A stretch of 39,808 nt of DNA from an uncultured SAR116 cluster alpha proteobacterium (GCA_902615325.1 CACMOJ010000016.1:1-39808), one strand, 5' to 3'; shown: positions 1 to 9,282, counted from the first letter of the stretch. Notes: generated by a model not told the origin, from the letters alone. Program-made: numbers and translations.

Positions 1-108
1 GAAAAATTCTCCGGTATTTTTATTTCTCTGAATTTTAATTTTACCATCTGATAAAAAATCATAAAATTGTTTTTCTGGACCAACTTGATTAGTTAAAATT
101 TCAGGCAT
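1..108 (-). CDS. DUF35-type OB-fold protein, N-terminal part (cut by window edge)
   Basis: Only the first 36 codons are inside the window. The start is the ATG at 108, with GGAG-type Shine-Dalgarno bases at 113-118. The peptide contains FYDFLSDGKIKIQRNKNTGE, which resembles the start of DUF35 (ChsH2-like, rubredoxin-like zinc ribbon plus OB-fold) proteins, where the pattern is FWxxLxxGxLxxQRCxxCG. The zinc-ribbon cysteines normally found at this point are replaced by Asn and Thr. DUF35 proteins partner thiolase-like or acyl-CoA enzymes, which fits the ADP-forming acyl-CoA synthetase 13 bases upstream on the same strand. The family call rests on a short segment, so it is tentative. Confidence 0.5.
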   Translation of the reverse strand, partial: MPEILTNQVGPEKQFYDFLSDGKIKIQRNKNTGEFF

Positions 109-121
109 AAATCTCTCCAAC

Positions 122-2203
122 TTAATAATTTATAATTAACGCATCTAATCCAATTATATTTTTTTCATTAACAATTACTGGATTAATTTCGATTTCTTTT
201 ACTTGATCTTTATGAGCATAAATGAAGTTAGATAATTTTACAATTGTATCAACTAAACGATCATAATTAATTTTGACACCTCTATCACCTTCAAATATTT
301 TAGAAGATTTTAATCTTTTTATCATTTCAACAACCATCTTTTTATTTGCTGGCGCTTCTACAAAAGCCACATCTTTAATAGCTTCTGCATATATTCCGCC
401 TAAGCCAAACATTATAAAAGGGCCAAAAACGGGATCAATTTTTGCACCTAAAATAACTTCAATGCCTTTTTCAATCATTGGAGCTATCATTATACCATCA
501 ATTTTAATGTTTGGTTTTTTTGTCGAAATATTTTCAGTAATATCATGAAATGATTTTAAAGCTTCATCTAAAGTTTTTATATTAAGTTGAACGCCACCAA
601 CTTCGGTTTTATGTTCAATTTCGTTTGAAACAACTTTCATGACAAATTTTTTATTTTTTTTATTTTTAAAAATGAATTCTAATTCAGACTTATTTTTAAT
701 TAAATAACATTTGTTCATATTTATTCCAAATTCTGACAATAAATTTGTTGCTTCAAATTCATTTAATTTTCTTTTAGGTATATTAAGTTTTTTTATTTCT
801 AAGCTTTCAAATTTTTCTACATTCTTATTAAATTCACTCCCAAAATGCATCAATGCTGCCATTGATACAACAGCTCTTGTAGGATCTTCAATACATAAAA
901 AACCTTCGTTTTCATATTTTTTATAAATTTCATTTGGAGCAACCATACAATTTATAAAAATTTTTTCTGAATAGTCTTTCATAGCAGTTTTAAGGGCATC
1001 AAGTAAAGGTTGAGTGAATTTTGAAGAGCCGGGCACTGACGTCCAAAAACCTATTATTCCGTCATATCCACCTTTAGACAACATCACATCAGTAAATCTT
1101 GGTACCAGAGATAGATCGTTAAAAAATTGAGCGGTTACATCTACCGGGTTCATTGGAGATGCGAATGGAACAATTTTTTTTAAATTTTCTTGAGCATCTT
1201 GTGGCATAGGTTTTACGTTTAAACCTTCATCATTAGCAGCATCTGCCATTAATACACCTCCACCTCCAGAAATTGTAACTATACCTAAATTTTTTCCACT
1301 TGGATAAATTCTTGGTTTTGTAGCATACGCGATATCTAACATTTCTTCAGTACTTTTAACTCTGTAAGCTCCATGTTCTCTAATAACTTCGCTATAAATT
1401 GCATCTTCTCCTGCTAATGATGCTGTATGAGAATTTGCAGCTGCTGCACCAACTTCTGATCTACCTACTTTCATTAAAATCACAGGTTTTTTTTCTTCCC
1501 TAGCAGTATCTAATGCCTTCACAAACTTTTTTCCATCTTTAACACTTTCTACATATGCCATAATGGTATGAACTTTTTCATCTTCAGCCAAAAATTGGAT
1601 GGCTTCAGAAACAGAAAAGTCTGCTTCATTCCCAGTGGTTATCCAGTAATTAATACCTAAACCCCTTTGATGAGAAACCATATAAATATGACTGCCATAA
1701 GCACCAGATTGACTTGCAATAGCTATGCCCCCTGGAATTGGTGCTGCTCTATCAATAGCTGATGTAAATGTTGGGTAAAAATTGCTCTCTGCATTAAATA
1801 ATCCTAAGCAATTCGGGCCAATAATTCTTAGTGAAGAATTTTTACTAATGTTTTCTATTTCATCTTGGTATTCTTTTCCTTTACCTCCCATCTCCGCAAA
1901 TCCAGAAGAAAAAATCAAAGCTGTTTTAGCTTTCTTTTTAACTGCTTCATTTAAGACACTTGTTACATGAAGAGATGGCACCGCAACTAAAACAAAATCT
2001 AGATCATCCTCAATTTCTGTTAAACTTTTATATGATTTCAAGCCTTGAATAGTTTCATGTTTTGGGTTTACTGGAAAAATTTTTCCTGAAAAATTTTGAT
2101 CCAACATATAAGAAAGAGGTTTTCCACCAATTCGACCTCTATTGTCTGAGGCTCCTACTATAGCAATAGATTTAGGTGACATTATATCTTTTAATGCAGA
2201 CAT
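122..2203 (-). CDS. ADP-forming acyl-CoA synthetase (acetate-CoA ligase family)
   Basis: The product (693 aa) makes or breaks an acyl-CoA thioester with ATP/ADP. In order it has an N-terminal CoA-binding Rossmann domain (IAIVGASD, residues 13-20), a succinyl-CoA-ligase-like middle with SQSGAYG (164-170), the conserved phosphohistidine segment NSHTASLAGED (His259), and a C-terminal ATP-grasp domain. The length matches the single-chain NDP-forming ligase family. The start at 2203 is chosen because it gives MSALKDIMSPKSIAIVGASD at the domain boundary and has AAGG 7 bases upstream; the frame is open to 2290, but that would add a lysine/tyrosine-rich stretch unlike the family. It is co-directional with the DUF35 gene and divergent from an MFS transporter. 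The acyl substrate cannot be read from the sequence. Confidence 0.9.
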   Translation of the reverse strand: MSALKDIMSPKSIAIVGASDNRGRIGGKPLSYMLDQNFSGKIFPVNPKHETIQGLKSYKSLTEIEDDLDFVLVAVPSLHVTSVLNEAVKKKAKTALIFSSGFAEMGGKGKEYQDEIENISKNSSLRIIGPNCLGLFNAESNFYPTFTSAIDRAAPIPGGIAIASQSGAYGSHIYMVSHQRGLGINYWITTGNEADFSVSEAIQFLAEDEKVHTIMAYVESVKDGKKFVKALDTAREEKKPVILMKVGRSEVGAAAANSHTASLAGEDAIYSEVIREHGAYRVKSTEEMLDIAYATKPRIYPSGKNLGIVTISGGGGVLMADAANDEGLNVKPMPQDAQENLKKIVPFASPMNPVDVTAQFFNDLSLVPRFTDVMLSKGGYDGIIGFWTSVPGSSKFTQPLLDALKTAMKDYSEKIFINCMVAPNEIYKKYENEGFLCIEDPTRAVVSMAALMHFGSEFNKNVEKFESLEIKKLNIPKRKLNEFEATNLLSEFGINMNKCYLIKNKSELEFIFKNKKNKKFVMKVVSNEIEHKTEVGGVQLNIKTLDEALKSFHDITENISTKKPNIKIDGIMIAPMIEKGIEVILGAKIDPVFGPFIMFGLGGIYAEAIKDVAFVEAPANKKMVVEMIKRLKSSKIFEGDRGVKINYDRLVDTIVKLSNFIYAHKDQVKEIEINPVIVNEKNIIGLDALIINY

Positions 2204-2230
2204 GATAAAAACCTTTTTATAGTGTAAATA

Positions 2231-2262
2231 CAATTTACATGTTAAATAAGTTATGTAAATTG
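2231..2262. promoter_or_regulatory. Perfect inverted repeat in divergent promoter region (candidate operator)
   Basis: CAATTTACAT (2231-2240) and ATGTAAATTG (2253-2262) form a perfect 10-base inverted repeat with a 12-base spacer. A further TGTAAAT copy lies at 2223-2229. The repeat sits in the 80-base gap between the acyl-CoA synthetase and the MFS gene, where one dimeric regulator could control both directions. No regulator gene is adjacent, so the binding protein is unknown. The AT-rich background raises the chance of coincidence, but a 10/10 match is strong. Confidence 0.45.
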
Positions 2263-2283
2263 ATCTATAAAAAATAAAAAAAT

Positions 2284-3498
2284 ATGCCATTTATTGTTTA
2301 TTTAACTTGTTTTTCTCAAGTCCTCTCAATGGCTGGATTTGCAGCTTGGCCAATTTACCTTATTGATTTGCAAAATTTATGGTCTCTTACAAATCTTGAA
2401 GCAGGCTGGATAAGCGGAGCATTTTTTTTTGGGTACATTTTTGCCACCCCTTTCCTAGTTGGATTAACTGATAGCTACGATTCAAAAAAAGTTTATTTTA
2501 TATCATCATTAATTGGTTCAATTGGCCTTATTTTATTTGCTTTATTTGCAAACGGATTTTATTCAGCCCTACTCATGTGGAGTATAGTAGGAGCTGGTTT
2601 TGCTGGCACATATATGCCAGGTCTCCAAATTTTAAACGAAAGATTAGATGCAAAAGGGAAAGAAAAATATGTATCAGTGTATACTGCTTTTTTTGGTTTA
2701 GGCACTGCGACATCATTTTTTATTCTTGGTATTTTGAAAGAGTATAATTTAGATTGGAGCTATAGTTTTATTGTCGTAGGATTTTTTCAACTATTGAGTG
2801 GTATTCCAATAATCTTATTTTCAGGCCCAAGAATCGAAATAAAGCCATATATAAAATTTAGCGGCATCTTTAAAATATTAAAATCAATTTACAATGTTTT
2901 TAAAAACAAAAAAGCAATGCCATATATTATAGGTTATGGAGGACATACATATGAACTTTTTGGTTATAGATCCTGGACTTTTGCATGCGTTGTTTTTTTA
3001 AGCTCTACGTATAATGTTAATTTAAGTAATATTTTTATTGCAAATTTTTTGGCTATTATTGGATTAACTGGCATATTTTCTTCAATAATTGGCGCTCAAT
3101 ACTGTATAGGAAAAAATAGACCTTTAATAATTAGCTATATGGGACTTATTTGTTTTTTTGGTTCTATAATCACAGCATTTTCATTTTGGATTAACTTGTA
3201 TTTAGCACTTCTTTTTATATTTATTTATAATATATTAATCATAATGGATTCTGGCTCTTTAACAACTGGGACTGTTCTTAATGGTTCATCTCAAGATAGA
3301 GGTTCAAGATTAGCTCTACATTCTATTATAGGATTTTTAGGTGGGGCATTAGGTGGGCCTATTGTAGGGTTAGCTTTAGATAGCTTTGGTGGCGAAAATA
3401 GTAAATTATCTTGGAGTGTTGGTTTCGTTGCGTTAGGCTTAGGATCGTTATTATCATCTTATATTTTGAAAAAAAATTCAAAATACAAATTAAAGTAA
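2284..3498 (+). CDS. MFS transporter
   Basis: This 404-residue protein is very hydrophobic throughout, with about 12 predicted membrane segments, the usual size for the major facilitator superfamily. The loop after the second segment reads GLTDSYDSKKVYFISSLIG, a degenerate form of the family motif A (GxLaDrxGrkxxl). A hydrophilic stretch near residues 185-215 matches the central cytoplasmic loop. The ATG at 2284 has no clear Shine-Dalgarno site, so a leaderless or weakly initiated message is possible. The following reductase starts 13 bases downstream, suggesting co-transcription. The substrate is unknown; an organic acid would suit the neighbourhood. Confidence 0.8.
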   Translation: MPFIVYLTCFSQVLSMAGFAAWPIYLIDLQNLWSLTNLEAGWISGAFFFGYIFATPFLVGLTDSYDSKKVYFISSLIGSIGLILFALFANGFYSALLMWSIVGAGFAGTYMPGLQILNERLDAKGKEKYVSVYTAFFGLGTATSFFILGILKEYNLDWSYSFIVVGFFQLLSGIPIILFSGPRIEIKPYIKFSGIFKILKSIYNVFKNKKAMPYIIGYGGHTYELFGYRSWTFACVVFLSSTYNVNLSNIFIANFLAIIGLTGIFSSIIGAQYCIGKNRPLIISYMGLICFFGSIITAFSFWINLYLALLFIFIYNILIIMDSGSLTTGTVLNGSSQDRGSRLALHSIIGFLGGALGGPIVGLALDSFGGENSKLSWSVGFVALGLGSLLSSYILKKNSKYKLK

Positions 3499-3511
3499 TA
3501 AAGGAGTTTAC

Positions 3512-4537
3512 ATGAACAAAAAAGTTGTTTTAAAGCAAAGACCGATTGGAGAGCCAAAGTTAGAAGATTTTGAATTATTTGAAGAAGACATTAGAGAACC
3601 TAAAGATGATGAAGTTTCTTTAAAAACAATTTATATGTCCTTAGACCCTTACATGAGAGGTAGAATGAATGATGCTAAAAGTTATGCAAAGGCTGTGGAA
3701 ATTGGAGAGGTAATGGAGGCAGGTACAGTAAGCCAGGTCATAAAATCAAAATCAAAAAATTTTAAAGAAGGTGATTTTGTTGAAGGAAGAACTGGTTGGC
3801 AAGATAACCCTACAGTTCATGAAAATAAACTTAGATTGATAGATCCATCAATGGCTCCATTATCAACTGCGATTGGTGTTTTAGGAATGCCTGGTACCAC
3901 TGCTTACGTAGGCATGAAAAATTTCGCTAAACCACAAAGTGGTGAGACTTTAGTTGTGTCAGCAGCCTCTGGAGCTGTAGGTGGTACTGTTGGTCAAATT
4001 GGTAAAATTCATGGTTGCAGAGTAGTTGGAATAGCTGGTTCAGACGAAAAATGTCAATTTACAAAAACTGAATATGGTTTTGATGATTGCCTAAACTATA
4101 AAGATACAAATTTTAAAGAAAACCTAAAAAATTCCTGTCCTAACGGGGTTGATATTTATTGGGAAAATGTTGGTGGAATTTCCTTTGATGCTGTTATGCC
4201 GTTGTTTAATGATTATGCTAGAATTCCAGTTTGTGGCTTGATATCATATTACAACTTAAAATCTTTAAAACTAGATGGACCTGATCGTATACCATTGTTA
4301 TTTAGACAAATGCTTACAAAACGTTTGATGTATAAGGGGTTCATTGTATTTAATCATTATGATCAAAGACAAGAATCCATTGAACAATTATCTTCTTGGA
4401 TAAAAGATGGTAAACTCAAATATAAAGAAGATTTTATTGAGGGCTTAGAAAATGCATCAAAAGCATTTATTGGTTTATTAAATGGGAAAAACTTTGGTAA
4501 ATTAGTTGTTAAACTAAATGATGATCCAACTAACTAA
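3512..4537 (+). CDS. NADP-dependent oxidoreductase, CurA/prostaglandin-reductase-like MDR
   Basis: This 341-residue protein belongs to the zinc-free medium-chain dehydrogenase/reductase group that reduces the double bond of enones (curcumin reductase CurA, leukotriene B4 dehydrogenase, YfmJ). Support comes from the MSLDPYMRGRMND motif near residue 45, typical of this subgroup, and the nucleotide-binding segment AASGAVGGTVGQIGK around residues 151-165. There is a strong AAGGAG site at 3501-3506 before the ATG. It follows the MFS gene. Its stop overlaps the stop of the convergent gene on the other strand (4534-4537). The physiological substrate cannot be deduced. Confidence 0.88.
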   Translation: MNKKVVLKQRPIGEPKLEDFELFEEDIREPKDDEVSLKTIYMSLDPYMRGRMNDAKSYAKAVEIGEVMEAGTVSQVIKSKSKNFKEGDFVEGRTGWQDNPTVHENKLRLIDPSMAPLSTAIGVLGMPGTTAYVGMKNFAKPQSGETLVVSAASGAVGGTVGQIGKIHGCRVVGIAGSDEKCQFTKTEYGFDDCLNYKDTNFKENLKNSCPNGVDIYWENVGGISFDAVMPLFNDYARIPVCGLISYYNLKSLKLDGPDRIPLLFRQMLTKRLMYKGFIVFNHYDQRQESIEQLSSWIKDGKLKYKEDFIEGLENASKAFIGLLNGKNFGKLVVKLNDDPTN

Positions 4538-6630
4538 TTTAAGTCTTTAAATTTTCTTCCTTCACTTACAAGTTGCTCAAGTAACTTTGGGCAACTCCAA
4601 AAATTAGAATTTTCTTTTTCATAACTTTTAATATTATTTAATATTTTATCTAATCCTATTTTATCTGCATAATTCATAGGGCCACCTCTCCATCTAGGAA
4701 AACCATATCCATTATTATAAACAACATCTATATCGGAAGGTTTAATAGCAATCTTTTCTTCCAAAATTTTTACTCCTTCTAATACAAGTGCTGTGATATA
4801 TCTATCAAGAATTTCTTTGTCTGAAAATTCCTTAGGATTTATTCCAACTCGTTCTCTTTCAGATTTGCAGATTTCTTCAATTTCAGGATTAGGAGTTAAA
4901 GGCTTTACGTCTTTTCCATATAAATAATAACCTTTCCCAACTTTTTGGCCAAACCAACCTCTTTCACAAACTCTATCAGGGATTTCTACATATCTATCAT
5001 TTTTACTTCTAAAAGGTGCCTTTCTTTTTCTAGTTGCCCAACCAATATCTCCACCAGCCAAATCAATTACTTGGAATGGTCCCATTGCACATCCAAACTC
5101 TCGAATAACTCTATCAATATCATAAATACTAGCGCCATCCTCTACCATATGATAAGTGGCAACAAGATACTTCGATAAAATTCTATTTCCAATAAATCCA
5201 TCACAAACACCTGATCTTACTGGTATTTTTTTCATTTTCTTTCCTAGAGAGAACGCTGTTGCAACAGTTTCAGCAGAGGTTTTTTCTCCAACAATTATTT
5301 CTAATAATTTCATAATATTTGCAGGAGAGAAAAAATGCATGCCAAGCATTCTTTCAGGATTATTTGTTACTTTTGCAATTTCATTAATATCAAGATAACT
5401 AGTATTAGAAGCTAAGATTGTGTCAGAAGGACAAATTTTATTTAATTTTGTAAATATTTCTTTTTTTATATCCATTTCCTCAAATACGGCTTCTATAATA
5501 AGTTCTCTATCAGCTATCTTTTCTAATTCTGTTCCGCCTATAAAATTACCTAATAATTTATTTTTTTCTTCTAAACTAATTCGACCTAAGTCAACATTTC
5601 GTTGATAAGTGCTTTCAATTTTTTTAAAAGACTTTTTAATCAATTCTTCGTCTCTTTCTACCATGATAACTGAAAGACCTGCATTTAACGCAGCCATTGA
5701 AATTCCAGTGCCCATTGTACCACCACCAATGACACCTACTTTTTTAATATCTTTTGATTTGGCTGTCTTAAGTTCAGGTATTTTATTAACCGCTCTTTCT
5801 GAAAAAAAAGTATGAATTAATCCTTCTCTTTGAGGACTATATAAACAGTCTTCAAATAATTTTCTTTCATTATTTATCGCTGCATAAAATTCTAGTTTTA
5901 AACCTTGTTGAACACTCTCAATAATAGCATTAGGAGAAAATAGATTTTTATGTTTTGACTTATATTTATTCCTTATTTCATTAATAATTTCAGAGTAGTC
6001 TTCTTCTGATTTTACTTTAGAAAAATTTTCAGAGGTTCTTTTAATTTTACTATTATTTTGAATTAGTTCTTTAGCATAATTAATTCCGTTAGATATTGTG
6101 TCAGTGTGTTCAAAAATTTTATCAATTATACCGTTTTCAATTGCTTCTTGCGATGGAACATGTTTACCGGTTAACATCATTTCTAAACCCATTTCTATAC
6201 CTGCTAATCGCGGTAATCTTTGTGTTCCCCCTGCTCCAGGCAATATTCCTAGTAAAACTTCAGGAAGACCAACTTTTGTATTTGGTGTTGCAATTCTAAA
6301 ATGACAAGCCATGGCAACCTCAAGACCACCTCCTAAAGGCGTACCATGTAATGAAGCGATAACATATTTATTAAGTTTTTCTATTTTATTACAAATTTCA
6401 GATAAAGTAGGACCTCCTAAATTTTTACCAAATTCTCTGATATCAGCGCCAGCTAAAAAAGTTCTATTTGGAGCACATATAATTACTGCTTTTACTTCTT
6501 CTTTTTTTTCTAATTCATTAATTGCATCTAAGAGACCGTTTCTAACTTCTAAACTAATTGCATTTACTGGAGGATTTGAAATTTTAACAATTGAAATTTC
6601 ACCTTCATAACTTATTGAAACAGGATTCAT
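4534..6630 (-). CDS. Bifunctional enoyl-CoA hydratase / 3-hydroxyacyl-CoA dehydrogenase
   Basis: The 698-residue protein carries two consecutive beta-oxidation steps. Residues 1-190 form a crotonase domain with the oxyanion-hole segments FLAGADIREF and LGGGLEVA and the two likely catalytic glutamates E104 and E124. A 3-hydroxyacyl-CoA dehydrogenase follows, with the NAD-binding motif VGVIGGGTMGTGIS near 299-311, the catalytic-histidine segment GMHFFSPANIMKLLE, and duplicated C-terminal helical domains. The order and size match the monofunctional-complex type (peroxisomal L-PBE-like or FadJ-like). AAGGA lies before the ATG. The nitronate monooxygenase-like gene ends 10 bases upstream, so the two are probably one unit. 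No thiolase is visible in the window. Confidence 0.93.
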   Translation of the reverse strand: MNPVSISYEGEISIVKISNPPVNAISLEVRNGLLDAINELEKKEEVKAVIICAPNRTFLAGADIREFGKNLGGPTLSEICNKIEKLNKYVIASLHGTPLGGGLEVAMACHFRIATPNTKVGLPEVLLGILPGAGGTQRLPRLAGIEMGLEMMLTGKHVPSQEAIENGIIDKIFEHTDTISNGINYAKELIQNNSKIKRTSENFSKVKSEEDYSEIINEIRNKYKSKHKNLFSPNAIIESVQQGLKLEFYAAINNERKLFEDCLYSPQREGLIHTFFSERAVNKIPELKTAKSKDIKKVGVIGGGTMGTGISMAALNAGLSVIMVERDEELIKKSFKKIESTYQRNVDLGRISLEEKNKLLGNFIGGTELEKIADRELIIEAVFEEMDIKKEIFTKLNKICPSDTILASNTSYLDINEIAKVTNNPERMLGMHFFSPANIMKLLEIIVGEKTSAETVATAFSLGKKMKKIPVRSGVCDGFIGNRILSKYLVATYHMVEDGASIYDIDRVIREFGCAMGPFQVIDLAGGDIGWATRKRKAPFRSKNDRYVEIPDRVCERGWFGQKVGKGYYLYGKDVKPLTPNPEIEEICKSERERVGINPKEFSDKEILDRYITALVLEGVKILEEKIAIKPSDIDVVYNNGYGFPRWRGGPMNYADKIGLDKILNNIKSYEKENSNFWSCPKLLEQLVSEGRKFKDLN

Positions 6631-6640
6631 TTAATTTCCT

Positions 6641-7612
6641 TTATTTACTTAATTTATTTTTTGCGTCTTTATATTCAGATTTTAATCTATCAATTAATAC
6701 TTTTGCTGGAGCAACATTTTTAATTGAAGATATACCTTGCCCTGAACTCCAAATATCTTTCCAAGTTTTCGGCTTAGAAGTACCCCTACTAAAATTCATA
6801 TTTGAAGCATCACTTGTTTCTAAATTAGCAGGGTCTAATCCTTGTGCGGTTATTGAGGGTTTTAAATAATTTCCATGAACACCAGTAAAAAGATTTGTAT
6901 AAATAATATCTTCAGATGATGAGTTAGTTATCATTTCTTTATATTTTATGTCAGCATTTGCTTCTTCTGTGGCTATGAAAGCTGAACCTATATAGGCTAA
7001 GTCTGCACCCATAGCTTGAGCAGCAAGAACTGCTCCACCATTTGAGATAGATCCTGATAACAACAAAGGTCCTTCAAACCATTCTCTAATTTCTTGAATA
7101 AGAGCAAAGGGTGATAAAGTTCCAGCATGACCACCCGCACCAGCAGCAACTGCTACTAATCCGTCTGCTCCCTTATCGATAGCTTTTTTTGCAAAAAAAT
7201 TATTAATCACATCATGAAGGACAATACCATTAACTTGATGAGCCACTTCATTCACTTCTGGTCGAGCACCTAAAGACGTTATCCAAATAGGAACATTCCA
7301 TTTAGCGCAAATATCAATGTCTTTCTCTAATCTTACATTTGATCTATGAACAATGTGATTTACCGCAAACGGGGCGGCAGGGTTATCAGGGTTTTTTTGA
7401 TTATATTTATCTAATCCTTCTGTAATTTTTTTTAACCAAATTTCAAGCATATTTGGTTCACCCTCCTCTTCTCTAGCATTTAAAGCAGGAAAAGAACCAA
7501 CAACACCATTTAAACATTGAGCTAAAACTAAATCAGGATTTGAAATAATAAATAAAGGTGAACCTACTATAGGTATCTTTAGTTGATTTAAGGGTTCAAG
7601 TAGTGACATCAC
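6641..7612 (-). CDS. Nitronate monooxygenase (2-nitropropane dioxygenase) family flavoprotein
   Basis: This FMN-dependent TIM-barrel enzyme (323 aa) resembles class I nitronate monooxygenases, which oxidise alkyl nitronates; related proteins act as enoyl reductases. The N-terminal PIVGSPLFIISNPDLVLAQ and the segment AAGAGGHAGTLSPFALIQE are characteristic, the latter carrying the conserved active-site histidine. GSISNGGAVLAAQAMGADLAYIGS matches the FMN-phosphate-binding region. Initiation could be the GTG at 7612 or the ATG at 7609; they differ by one residue. It is the first gene of a pair with the bifunctional hydratase/dehydrogenase, so a role in fatty-acid or nitro-compound metabolism is an inference only. 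Confidence 0.85.
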   Translation of the reverse strand: MMSLLEPLNQLKIPIVGSPLFIISNPDLVLAQCLNGVVGSFPALNAREEEGEPNMLEIWLKKITEGLDKYNQKNPDNPAAPFAVNHIVHRSNVRLEKDIDICAKWNVPIWITSLGARPEVNEVAHQVNGIVLHDVINNFFAKKAIDKGADGLVAVAAGAGGHAGTLSPFALIQEIREWFEGPLLLSGSISNGGAVLAAQAMGADLAYIGSAFIATEEANADIKYKEMITNSSSEDIIYTNLFTGVHGNYLKPSITAQGLDPANLETSDASNMNFSRGTSKPKTWKDIWSSGQGISSIKNVAPAKVLIDRLKSEYKDAKNKLSK

Positions 7613-7670
7613 AACAAAATATTATCAACATTTAATCTAATGTCACTATAAAAAGTCTAAAGTTTTAAAC

Positions 7671-7699
7671 TTGAAAAATTAAATATTAGTTTGCATAAT
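7671..7699 (+). promoter_or_regulatory. Candidate sigma70 promoter for the dioxygenase operon
   Basis: TTGAAA (7671-7676) and CATAAT (7694-7699) are separated by exactly 17 bases and lie 22 bases before the start codon at 7722, with AGAGGA at 7711-7716 as ribosome binding site. The spacing and both hexamers fit a housekeeping promoter, although AT-rich sequence makes chance matches common. Confidence 0.45.
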
Positions 7700-7721
7700 A
7701 TTATTTATATAGAGGATTATT

Positions 7722-8522
7722 ATGAAACTTTCAAAAGAACAATTAAAGCAATTTCATGAAGAAGGTTATCTTTTTTTACCTGAAGTTTTTACAGCTGAAG
7801 AAGCAAAGCTTTTAAAACAAGAATCAGAAAATGTTTATTCTATGAATAGAAAAGAAGTTTGGAGAGAGAAAACTGGTGTAGCTCGAACTGCTTTTGCAGC
7901 TCATACTTATAATGAAGGTTTTAAAAGACTGGGAGCACATCCAAGGTTAGTTAATCCAGTTAAACAGATTTTAGAAGGTGATGTATATATGCATCAATTT
8001 AAAGTCAATGCAAAAGCAGCATTTGATGGTGATGTCTGGCAATGGCATCAAGATTTTGGTACCTGGCATAGAGATGACCAAATGCCAGAGCCAAGAGCCA
8101 TGAATATTTCTGTATTCGTAGATGACGTTACAGCAGCAAATGGTCCCCTGTTATTTATTCCGAAAAGTCATAAATTTGGAGTTGTTGAAGCAGGGCATGA
8201 TTTAGAAACAACTAGCTATCCTTTATGGACATTAGACCGTAAAAAAGTAAAAGAACTTGCTGAAAATGGAGGTTGTGTTGCACCAACAGGACCTGCTGGA
8301 AGTATGCTGTTATTCTCGTCTTTGCTTGTTCATGCAAGCCCACCAAACATATCACCTTTTGGAAGAACTATCGTTTATTTATCTCTCTGTCATGTTGAAA
8401 ACCATATAAGAGCATTTAAAAGAGATGAATGGATAGCACATAGAAATTTTGAGCCAATTATTCCAATGGATGATAATTGTTTAACTGAACTTGCTATTAA
8501 AAATCAAACCGCAGCTGAATAA
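7722..8522 (+). CDS. Phytanoyl-CoA dioxygenase family protein, EctD-like
   Basis: The 266-residue protein is a non-haem Fe(II)/2-oxoglutarate hydroxylase. WQWHQDFGTWHRDDQMPEPR (residues 106-125) closely follows the ectoine hydroxylase signature FxWHSDFETWHxEDGMPxxR. It supplies the iron ligands H109 and D111; H204 is the likely third ligand, and R215 in NISPFGRT the probable 2-oxoglutarate anchor. GPLLFIPKSH is also shared with EctD. It is slightly shorter than typical EctD proteins (about 300 aa), and no ectoine biosynthesis genes (ectABC) are nearby, so the substrate may differ. It starts a three-gene operon with a phosphatase-like gene 10 bases downstream. Confidence 0.87.
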   Translation: MKLSKEQLKQFHEEGYLFLPEVFTAEEAKLLKQESENVYSMNRKEVWREKTGVARTAFAAHTYNEGFKRLGAHPRLVNPVKQILEGDVYMHQFKVNAKAAFDGDVWQWHQDFGTWHRDDQMPEPRAMNISVFVDDVTAANGPLLFIPKSHKFGVVEAGHDLETTSYPLWTLDRKKVKELAENGGCVAPTGPAGSMLLFSSLLVHASPPNISPFGRTIVYLSLCHVENHIRAFKRDEWIAHRNFEPIIPMDDNCLTELAIKNQTAAE

Positions 8523-8532
8523 TCCAAAATAA

Positions 8533-9279
8533 GTGTTAGTAAAATCAAAAAACACTAGTAATTTTAGGGATGGCTCCATTGGTTCAATGAAAAAAAATAA
8601 ACTCTTTCGTTCTGCTAAATTGAGTAATTTAGAAGATGAAGATTTAGATATTTTAGAAAAAAATAAAATATTTAAAATTATTGATTTAAGAGATCCAGTT
8701 GAAATCAAAAAAGCGCCAGATAATTTATCAAGTAATCTTTTAAAAAAATATATTAATTTGCCTATATCTGCCAATACTCTCTCGAGAATGGCAGATGCAT
8801 ATCACAATTGTAATTACCAAGAAAATGAAACAATTTACGAAAATGTTATGAAAAAAAGTTATGAATTTTATCTTAAAAATCATTCTGAAGTATGGAAAAA
8901 ATTTTTTTCAATTCTTTTAGAGTCAAATGGAAAACCAGTAATTTATCATTGTTCAGCTGGCAAAGATAGAACAGGAATAGCCAGTTATTTAATACAAAGT
9001 TTATGTTCTCAAAAAGAGGAATTAATATTTGATAATTATTTGTTATCTAATCAATTATTAAATCAAAGATACGCCACAGCTGAACAAAAATATACCTTAA
9101 AGAGAAATAAAAAAATGACGGATTTAATGCTTAAGGTAATAGGACAAGTTAAATTAGATTATTTAAAAAATTCAATTACTTTTATTAAAAAAGAATATGG
9201 ATCTAATGAAAATTATTTTCTAAAAAAACTTAATTTTAGTGAAAAAGATTTAAAAAATATTAAGCATATATATAGTTAA
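8533..9279 (+). CDS. Tyrosine/serine phosphatase-like protein (CX5R type)
   Basis: This 248-residue protein resembles bacterial protein-tyrosine/serine phosphatases of the Y_phosphatase3 family. It has the N-terminal NFRD motif (residues 10-13), the IIDLRDPVE segment near 49-57, and the active-site loop HCSAGKDRTG with nucleophile C140 and R146. The GTG start at 8533 is preferred over the ATG at 8587 because the family motif NFRD lies between them. There is no obvious Shine-Dalgarno site; the gene starts 10 bases after the dioxygenase stop and ends 3 bases before the next start, so translation is probably coupled. Some relatives act on small phosphorylated metabolites, so a protein substrate is not certain. 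Confidence 0.87.
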   Translation: MLVKSKNTSNFRDGSIGSMKKNKLFRSAKLSNLEDEDLDILEKNKIFKIIDLRDPVEIKKAPDNLSSNLLKKYINLPISANTLSRMADAYHNCNYQENETIYENVMKKSYEFYLKNHSEVWKKFFSILLESNGKPVIYHCSAGKDRTGIASYLIQSLCSQKEELIFDNYLLSNQLLNQRYATAEQKYTLKRNKKMTDLMLKVIGQVKLDYLKNSITFIKKEYGSNENYFLKKLNFSEKDLKNIKHIYS

Positions 9280-9282
9280 AAA

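Noticed and set aside
7722-8522. Assignment as true ectoine hydroxylase EctD
   Set aside because: The signature is close but not exact, the protein is short, and no ectABC or ectoine transport genes are present; kept as EctD-like only.
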